Below, piece by piece: positions 58,508 to 64,000 of a stretch of DNA of 64,000 nucleotides. The number at the start of each line of letters is the position of its first letter. The stretch's first letter is position 1. This DNA is from Aldehydirespirator sp963662645 (GTDB lineage Bacteria > Actinomycetota > Acidimicrobiia > Acidimicrobiales > Aldehydirespiratoraceae): the NCBI GenBank assembly GCA_963662645.2, contig OY759762.1, positions 1,302,001-1,366,000 on the forward strand, given 5' to 3'. The notes beneath the pieces are model-generated. The model did no database searches and was not told where the DNA came from. It was given only the letters and a program-made list of their open reading frames with translations. Both the position numbers and the translations under genes were made by a program.

Positions 58508-60043
58508 CTAGTTGACGGCTTTGGTCATGCCCTCCCAGTAGGGGGCCCGCAGCTTGAACTTCTGGAGCTTGCCGGTGGCGGTGCGGGCCAGCTCGTCGCG
58601 GAACTCCACCGACGTGGGGCACTTGTAGTGGGCGATGCGGTCCCGGCAGTGGGCGATCAGCTCCTCGCCGGTGGCCTCGGCGCCCGGGGCCAGCACCACC
58701 AGGGCCTTCACCGTCTCGCCCCACTTCTCGTGGGGGACGCCGATCACGGCCACCTCGGCCACGGCCGGATGCGAGAACAGGGCGTCCTCCACCTCGATGG
58801 ACGAGACGTTCTCGCCCCCGGAGATGATCACGTCCTTCTTACGGTCGGTGATCATGTAGTGGCCGTCGTCGTCGAGGTAGCCGCCATCGCCGGTGTGGAA
58901 CCAGCCGTCGCGTATGGCCTCGGCTGTGGCGTCGGGCTGCTCCCAATAGCCCTCGAGCACATGGTTGCAGCGGGCCAGGAACTCGCCGGAGCCGCTCACC
59001 TGCATCCGCACCCCGAGCGCGGGCACGCCCTGGCGCGACAGCTTGCGGGCCCGCTCGGCGGGCGAGAGGTCGTCCCACTCGGCCCGGCTGCGGTTGATGG
59101 TCAGCACCGGGGCGGTCTCGGTTAGGCCGTAGAGCTGGATGAACTCCCAGCCCAGATCGGTCTCCACCCGCTCGATGGTGCGGGTCGGCGGGGGCGCGCC
59201 GGCCACCACCATGCGGGTGCGGCCCGCGCCCGGGATGGGGCCGTCCCAGTCGGCGGCCGCGTCCAGGATGGCGGCCACCACGGCCGGCGCTCCGCACAGC
59301 AGAGTGATGCCGTGGGCGTCCACCCGGCGCAGGATCTCGGCGCCGTCGACTTTGCGCAGGACCACCTGCTTGGCCCCCATGCCCACCAGCACGTAGGGCA
59401 TCCCCCACCCGTTGCAGTGGAACATGGGCAGGGTGTGCAGGTAGTTGTCGCGGTCGGTGACGGAGGTGTGCAGGCCGAAGACGGCCGAGTTGATCCACAG
59501 GCTGCGATGGGTCTGCTCCACCCCCTTGGGCCGGGCGGTCGTGCCCGACGTGTAGTTGACGACCGCGGTCTGGTCCTCGTCGGGCACCCAGGGCTGCGGC
59601 GGTGCGCCGAACCGGAACAGCGCCTCGTCCGACTCGTCGCCGAGGACGAACTTGTGGCGGCACTGCACCGGACTGAGGACATCGGCCAGCTCGGGATCGA
59701 CGAGCAGCACGTCGGCGCCGCAGTGGTCGACGATGTAGGTCACCTCGTCGAGGCTGAGCCGGAAGTTGATGGGCACGAAGATGCGTCCGTTGCCGCTGAC
59801 GCCCCAGAAGCAGGTGAGCAGGCGCCCGGCGTTGTGCGACACCATGGCCACCCGGCCCCCCATGGGCACCCCGAGGGCGTCGAGGCCGGCGCCGGTGGCG
59901 TCGACCAGCTCTCCCATGCGCGAGAACGTGACCTCGCCCATCGAGGGCGCGGGCTGGTCGGGCTCGTCGACGAAGGCAACCCGGTCGGGATACACGGCCA
60001 GGGCCCGGTCGATGTGATCGCGGACTGTAAGCGGAACCTTCAT
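58508..60043 (-). CDS. Acyl-CoA synthetase / AMP-dependent ligase
   Basis: 511 aa of the ANL superfamily. ATP-binding VVNYTSGTTARPKGVEQTH, substrate region LHTLPMFHCNGWGMPY, QLYGLTETAPV, DGWFHTGDGGYLDDDGHYMITDRKKDVIISGGEN (in parts), and the adenylation lysine in RTATGKLQKFKL. Resembles the medium-chain fatty acyl/AlkK-like group (HCNGWG); exact substrate unknown. The ATG at 60043 gives MKVPLTVRDHIDRALA. Confidence 0.92.
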   Translation of the reverse strand: MKVPLTVRDHIDRALAVYPDRVAFVDEPDQPAPSMGEVTFSRMGELVDATGAGLDALGVPMGGRVAMVSHNAGRLLTCFWGVSGNGRIFVPINFRLSLDEVTYIVDHCGADVLLVDPELADVLSPVQCRHKFVLGDESDEALFRFGAPPQPWVPDEDQTAVVNYTSGTTARPKGVEQTHRSLWINSAVFGLHTSVTDRDNYLHTLPMFHCNGWGMPYVLVGMGAKQVVLRKVDGAEILRRVDAHGITLLCGAPAVVAAILDAAADWDGPIPGAGRTRMVVAGAPPPTRTIERVETDLGWEFIQLYGLTETAPVLTINRSRAEWDDLSPAERARKLSRQGVPALGVRMQVSGSGEFLARCNHVLEGYWEQPDATAEAIRDGWFHTGDGGYLDDDGHYMITDRKKDVIISGGENVSSIEVEDALFSHPAVAEVAVIGVPHEKWGETVKALVVLAPGAEATGEELIAHCRDRIAHYKCPTSVEFRDELARTATGKLQKFKLRAPYWEGMTKAVN

Positions 60044-60078
60044 GGCCCCATGATGGCAGCCGGTGCAAGCCCCGCGCA

Positions 60079-60225
60079 CTCTCGGACGGGCCGGACTTCC
60101 TGCGCCTCGCCGACGCGGTGGCCGCGCCGCACCCGACCGCATTCTCGTTCACTGAGCAGTCGTGAAGTTCCTCCTCGACGCGTGTGTGGACTCGCGCGGC
60201 CTCCGCGCGCTGCTGATCAGTCATC
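60079..60225 (+). pseudogene. Possible remnant of a PIN-like (DUF5615) toxin pair
   Basis: Two overlapping plus-strand frames: one ends DFLRLADAVAAPH...FTEQS-stop, the next starts at GTG 60162 (GTGA overlap) with VKFLLDACVDSRGLRALL, like the N-terminus MKFLLDENV of PIN-like DUF5615 proteins. Similarity stops after about 20 residues. The rest of the 329-bp gap (60044-60372) shows only the livJ ribosome-binding site. Confidence 0.3.
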
Positions 60226-60372
60226 GCCTGCGCGCAACGACAGGGAACGGTGATCGCGCTGTGCGATGCATCCCGGCCCCGCGATCGAGATCTGTGGCGA
60301 CGGGTCCGGCTACTCAGGCGGGGAGCTCTCGCTAGCCTTTGAGGGGCTGGGCGGACGGGCTGGAGGTTCTTG

Positions 60373-61620
60373 ATGAGACGTGCGGGACTGGTGCTGGGAG
60401 TTGTGCTCGTCTCTTGGGGGCTGCTGGGAGCAGCCTGCGGCGGGGACGACGACTCGGCCGGGTCGGAGTCGTCCGAGACGGCTGAGAGCGACTTTGCCGG
60501 GACGATCCGGCTGGGGGCGGCGCTGAGCGAGACCGGCAAGTACTCGGTGGAGGGCAGGGACTCCCGCCAGGGCTACGACACCTGGGTCCGCTGGGTGAAC
60601 GAGGTCTACGGTGGCATCGAGATCCGCGGCGAGCGGTACCGGGCCGAGATCGTCTACTACGACGACGAGTCCGATGCCGATACCGCCGCCAACCTCGTGC
60701 AGCGGCTCATCGACGAGGACGGGGTCGACTTCCTGCTCGGCCCGTACTCGAGCAGCCTGACCACCGGCACCAGCGCCATCGCCGAGGCCAACAACGTGCT
60801 CATGGTGGAGGGCAACGGCACATCCGACACGATGTTCGAGCGCGGCTTCAAGAACCTCTTCCTGGTGGCCACCATCGCCAGCGACTACACCAAGTCCGGC
60901 ATCGAGGCGCTGGCCGCCGAGGGCGCCCGCACCGCGGTGGTGGCCTATGAGGACACGTCGTTCCCCACCGCGGTGGCCAACGGCGCCGTCCGGCACCTGG
61001 AGGCCAACGGCATAGAGGTCCTCGCCACCGAGACCTACCCCAAGGACATCCAGGACGTCTCGGCCATCATGACGAAGTTCCGGGACCTCGACCCCGACAT
61101 CTTCGTGGGCGGCGGCCACTACAACGACGCCGTGCTGTTCGTCAACTCGGCCAAAGAGATCGGCTTCGAGCCCAACGGCATGCTCATCACCGTCGGCCCG
61201 TCCAACCCCAAGCTGGTGGACGAGCTCGGCGAAGACGTGCACGGCGTGCTCGGGCCGACGCAGTGGGAGGCCACGATGGCCTACGAGGGCCCGTACTTCG
61301 GAACGGCCGCCGACTACGCCGCCTACTACGAGGCCCTGTGGGGTGAGCCCCCCGTTTACCAGGCTGCCAGCGCCACCGCCGCGGCGCTCGCCCTGCACCT
61401 CGCCGTCGAGGCGGCGGGCGCCACCGATACCGACTCGGTTAGGGCTGCGCTTCGCGGACTGTCGGCCACCACGTTCTACGGGCCGATCAGCTTCGACGAC
61501 CGCGGCGTGAACGTCGGCAAGCCGATGGGCACGATCCAGGTGCAGGACCGCGAGATCCTGGTGGTGGCGCCCGACGCAGCCGCGGTGGCCCAGCTCCGCT
61601 ACCCCCTCGACGCCGGATAG
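60373..61620 (+). CDS. Branched-chain amino acid ABC transporter, substrate-binding lipoprotein
   Basis: 415 aa. Lipoprotein signal MRRAGLVLGVVLVSWGLLGAACGG with the lipobox cysteine near residue 21-22, then a Peripla_BP_6 domain (IRLGAALSETGKYSVEGRDS, VDFLLGPYSSSLTTGTSAIA, DIFVGGGHYNDAVLFVNSAK). GGAGG six bases before the ATG supports the start. It is complete, unlike the permease genes that follow. Ligand uncertain: this family also binds amides and ureas. Confidence 0.93.
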   Translation: MRRAGLVLGVVLVSWGLLGAACGGDDDSAGSESSETAESDFAGTIRLGAALSETGKYSVEGRDSRQGYDTWVRWVNEVYGGIEIRGERYRAEIVYYDDESDADTAANLVQRLIDEDGVDFLLGPYSSSLTTGTSAIAEANNVLMVEGNGTSDTMFERGFKNLFLVATIASDYTKSGIEALAAEGARTAVVAYEDTSFPTAVANGAVRHLEANGIEVLATETYPKDIQDVSAIMTKFRDLDPDIFVGGGHYNDAVLFVNSAKEIGFEPNGMLITVGPSNPKLVDELGEDVHGVLGPTQWEATMAYEGPYFGTAADYAAYYEALWGEPPVYQAASATAAALALHLAVEAAGATDTDSVRAALRGLSATTFYGPISFDDRGVNVGKPMGTIQVQDREILVVAPDAAAVAQLRYPLDAG

Positions 61621-61668
61621 GCCCCGAGCCGCTCGGCCCGGTTCGCAGGCCGCGGCAAACGGCACTTC

Positions 61669-61940
61669 ATGGAGCAGCTCCCGCAGGCGATAGTCAACGG
61701 CGTGGCCCTGGGCGGCATGTACGCCGTGCTCGTGCTGGGCTTCTCGGTGATCTGGGGAGTGATGGGGGTCATCAACATCGCCCACGGCGAGTTCGTGATG
61801 GTGGGCGCCTACCTGGCGTGGCTGGCCAACGACGCTTGGGGCGTGGACCCGTTCGCCTCGGCGCCCGCCGTGTTCGCGCTGATGGTGCTGCTGGGCTACG
61901 CCGTGCAGCGAGTGCTGGTTAACCGCGTGATCGACCGGCC
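61669..61940 (+). pseudogene. livH: livH fragment (N-terminal third of ABC permease)
   Basis: MEQLPQAIVNGVALGGMYAV, VIWGVMGVINIAHGEFVMVGAYLAW are typical LivH. After LVNRVIDRPH the frame turns into cysteine-rich nonsense at the point where livM sequence begins in another frame. About 190 C-terminal residues are missing. Confidence 0.85.
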
Positions 61941-62453
61941 GCATGCTGGCTGGTGGTGCTGCCGCTGCTCGACGGCACCAGCAACGCCACGCTGCTCACG
62001 CTGACCCTGATGTTCACCAGCGTGGGCGTGGCGATCAACTGGAACCTCACCGGCGGGTTCACCGGCTACGTCGACTTCGGCCACGCGGTGTGGTTCGGCA
62101 TCGGCGCCTACACGACGGCGATCATGATGTCGCTGCAAGCGAACGGTCTCGGCATCGGCTGGCCGCCGGTCCCGGCCATGGCGCTCGGCGCGGCGGTGGC
62201 GGGAGCGCTGGGGCTGGGGACGGTGGCCGGGCCCGTGGTGGGCTCGGTGGGGCTGTACTGGCTGCGCGAGGTGCTGTGGGCCAATCTGCTCGACTACCAC
62301 CTGATCGCCCAGGGCGTGCTGCTGATCCTGATCGTGCTGTTCCTGCCCCGGGGCATAGTCGGCCTCTTCGACCGCCGAGGCGCGTCGGTGCGCCACCTGT
62401 GGCGTGTCCGGCGCCCGCCGGCCGCCGACCGCCCCGAGGAGGCCGGGACGTGA
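61941..62453 (+). pseudogene. livM: livM fragment with internal deletion
   Basis: Reads CWLVVLPLLDGTSNATLL, GFTGYVDFGHAVWFGIGAYT (LivM start), then jumps inside ALGLG-TVAGPVVGSVGLYWL to the C-terminal LIAQGVLLILIVLFLPRGIVGLF. The middle of about 130-150 residues, with the EAA-type loop, is absent. An open frame of 166 aa remains from the GTG at 61953 but should not be a working permease. Confidence 0.8.
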
Positions 62454-62535
62454 CCGCGCTGCTCGAGGCGACCGGCATCGTCAAGCGCTTCGGCGGTCTC
62501 ACCGCGGTGGACGGGGTCGACATCGAGGTCGGATC
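62450..62535 (+). pseudogene. livG: livG fragment (first ~28 codons of ABC ATPase)
   Basis: VTALLEATGIVKRFGGLTAV, DGVDIEVG is the normal LivG N-terminus, with GTGA overlap to livM. Just before the expected Walker A loop the similarity ends and low-similarity sequence starts (SPSLPSRP). No ATPase motif follows. Confidence 0.8.
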
Positions 62536-62627
62536 GCCGAGCCTTCCTAGCCGCCCGCTAAGCAGCCTGCGGCCACCCACCGTCCCGCCCCAGCGTCGGA
62601 TGCCAGACTCGGCTCGGGCCGACGCCG

Positions 62628-63638
62628 CTACGCGAGTGAGGGTGCCCTCGTGTTGTAGTGCCCGTATGTCAGCATCATTACCTCGATGTCGAAGCAGCCT
62701 CCTTCGCAGGCATGTGAGGAATCACCTAGGCCGAACTTGGCTAGACATCCGCTCTCTGCGAGATGGATGAGCCGGTCTCCATGATCTGTCCAGAGATGAG
62801 GCGCGGTGATGAGACGCGTGCTTGCGCGCAACCTCAGCGGCTCTGCTACTGAGAGTCGGTTCGGCGCCTCATATGTGAGAGAGTCCCCGCACTCCGATGG
62901 GCCGTCGCAGGGCTCGTTCAGCAACGCCGATTCAATGAGCCGGCCGACGCCTGACGCGATGTCCGATACAAGATCTTCGCCGTAGTGCGCGCCATTCGCA
63001 TCGCACCGCCCGGGCAGTACGCAGGCTTGCAGGGTCGCCACATCGTGGAGTGCCGCGGTCACTCTGCGGGTGCGCATGGCGTGGCCGAGCGAGGCAAGCA
63101 GCACGTCTGGATGCTTGTGGCGTTCGAGCAGCGTCGCAGCGAACAAGCCGGGATCGATCCTCCATGGGTCGCCGTCGTCGACCACGGCATCGAAGCAGTC
63201 AGCGATCAGGCACCGCAGGAACTCGAACTCAGACCTGAGGAAGGCCTCCCGCTCAGGGGACAGCTCCTGCTCTTGGATTCCGTGACATGAATCGCGCGAA
63301 CTGCGGATGCCGGCTGACACGACCTCTCGAACCGAGCGCATCTCCTCGGGCGTGAGTCGAACGATGAGGTCGGAGCACTGTGTCGGCCAGATGCCGCCAC
63401 AGACGACAGTCTGAACTACAAGGCCGTTCGGTAGCCGGTCGACATCGGGGTGGAGAACCACATCGAGGGGTCCAGCCATCTCGGGACGCTCATGAGCAAG
63501 CACGACCTGTACGAAGCCGGGGCCGTCATCCCACCCGCTCATGAGGAGCGCCAGACGCGGCTTGCCCTCGGCGTCCCCATGAGGCCGGACCCGACGAACG
63601 TCGCCCTTGCGCAGGACCTCTGTCTGCTTGGAAGTCAT
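62628..63638 (-). CDS. Unknown protein with possible MazF/PemK-like N-terminal domain
   Basis: 336 aa. Residues about 10-115 resemble the PemK/MazF barrel: LRKGDVRRVRPHGDAEGKPR, LALLMSGWDDGPGFVQVV, LPNGLVVQTVV, LTPEEMRSVREVV. The remaining 220 residues are unfamiliar, with several cysteines and His (CHGIQEQEL, CVLPGRCDANGAHYGED). ATG overlaps the stop of the upstream gene (ATGA). The likeness to MazF is by eye and modest. GC and codon use look less extreme than in the ribosomal genes, hinting at transfer. Confidence 0.5.
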   Translation of the reverse strand: MTSKQTEVLRKGDVRRVRPHGDAEGKPRLALLMSGWDDGPGFVQVVLAHERPEMAGPLDVVLHPDVDRLPNGLVVQTVVCGGIWPTQCSDLIVRLTPEEMRSVREVVSAGIRSSRDSCHGIQEQELSPEREAFLRSEFEFLRCLIADCFDAVVDDGDPWRIDPGLFAATLLERHKHPDVLLASLGHAMRTRRVTAALHDVATLQACVLPGRCDANGAHYGEDLVSDIASGVGRLIESALLNEPCDGPSECGDSLTYEAPNRLSVAEPLRLRASTRLITAPHLWTDHGDRLIHLAESGCLAKFGLGDSSHACEGGCFDIEVMMLTYGHYNTRAPSLA

Positions 63639-64000
63639 GGTCGCTTCTCCATCCAGCGTCCAACCTGCTCAGCCAGGCCGGTGTTGTCCGGTTCTTGGCA
63701 CCTGACGCGGTGGGACGCGAGCGCTTCGGGTTCGATGCCGACCCGATAGTTCACAACCCATCCGTCCTGATCGATGCAGCAGCCGGGATAGGCCCTGCGG
63801 TGATGGTGCCGCTCATAGCGACACGCTGCCTCGGCGTTGAGCGGAGATGCGGTGGTGCGCGGAAAGCCCACGAGGCCCATGACCGAGTCGCCCGCCGCGA
63901 CGACAGGACGGCGCCCCGCCTTGTGCGAGAACCTCTGGGAGTCTGGTCCGACCCGGTCCCGGATCAGCGCCTCTGGGAGCAAGAGCCAGCTTCCGGCGGC
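63635..64000 (-). CDS. Hypothetical protein, N-terminus beyond window
   Basis: The frame is open to the right edge (…GSWLLLPEALIRDRVGPD…). It contains RRPVVAAGDSVMGLVGFPRT, then RYERHHHRRAYPGCCIDQDG and ends VGRWMEKRP. No family recognised. The 4-bp overlap with the possible MazF-like gene suggests a two-gene unit, where this could be the partner. Confidence 0.45.
   Translation of the reverse strand, partial: AAGSWLLLPEALIRDRVGPDSQRFSHKAGRRPVVAAGDSVMGLVGFPRTTASPLNAEAACRYERHHHRRAYPGCCIDQDGWVVNYRVGIEPEALASHRVRCQEPDNTGLAEQVGRWMEKRP

Overview
This 64 kb window of high-GC DNA looks like the core translation/transcription locus of an actinobacterium. I favour the class Acidimicrobiia from overall gene order, but that is inference. 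Supporting signs are a GuaB3-type protein beside guaA, a DUF222-HNH protein, several GTG/TTG starts, a CIRCE operator before groESL and very GC-rich hairpins. Almost everything is on the minus strand, so transcription runs from high to low coordinates.

Layout by coordinate: 1-2.98 kb guaA (cut by the window edge), guaB3, a NUDIX hydrolase and a 55-aa protein; 3.0-5.2 kb groEL/groES with promoter, CIRCE and terminator; 5.2-11.5 kb tsaD-tsaB-tsaE (no rimI), a P1-family peptidase, alr, nnrDE, acpS; 11.6-16.7 kb a 1149-aa GlmS-like protein and glmM; 16.7-33.6 kb rpsI-rplM, truA, rplQ, rpoA, rpsD, rpsK, rpsM, rpmJ, infA, adk, secY, the full spc block and most of the S10 block to rplC; 33.6-39.2 kb a mostly plus-strand insertion between rplC and rpsJ; 39.2-55.9 kb rpsJ, tuf, fusA, rpsG, rpsL, rpoC, rpoB, a protein phosphatase, rplL, rplJ, rplA, rplK, nusG, secE; 55.9-57.3 kb tRNA-Trp, an ECF sigma factor with zinc anti-sigma, tRNA-Met, tRNA-Thr; 57.3-60.0 kb a beta-lactamase-like protein and an acyl-CoA synthetase; 60.1-62.5 kb a branched-chain amino acid ABC operon with an intact binding protein but broken livH, livM and livG; 62.6-64 kb two unfamiliar minus-strand genes, the first with a possible MazF/PemK-like N-terminus.

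Three things stand out. (1) The spacers of the ribosomal operons are repeatedly filled by mini-ORFs of 5-28 codons. Most stop on or next to the next start codon, and several copy the first codons of the downstream gene (rpsD, rplN, secY, rpsE, rpsG) or the last codons of the upstream one (rplN, rpsM, tuf). Some copies differ mainly at synonymous positions. I read them as a translational relay or protein-binding decoys, which I do not know to be described. (2) The S10 operon is split between rpsJ and rplC by 5.7 kb of accessory DNA that carries a likely toxin-antitoxin pair: an antitoxin candidate with a transposase-like zinc ribbon and winged helix, overlapping an AbiEii-type nucleotidyltransferase. 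(3) A dispersed 47-bp palindromic element (arms GAATTGGCAGC / GCTGCCAATTC) occurs four times, each time just past the stop codon of a minus-strand gene. Other oddities are infA with an apparent CTG start, a one-base frameshift in rplX, a GuaB3 without the catalytic cysteine, and acidic tails on L22 and S3.
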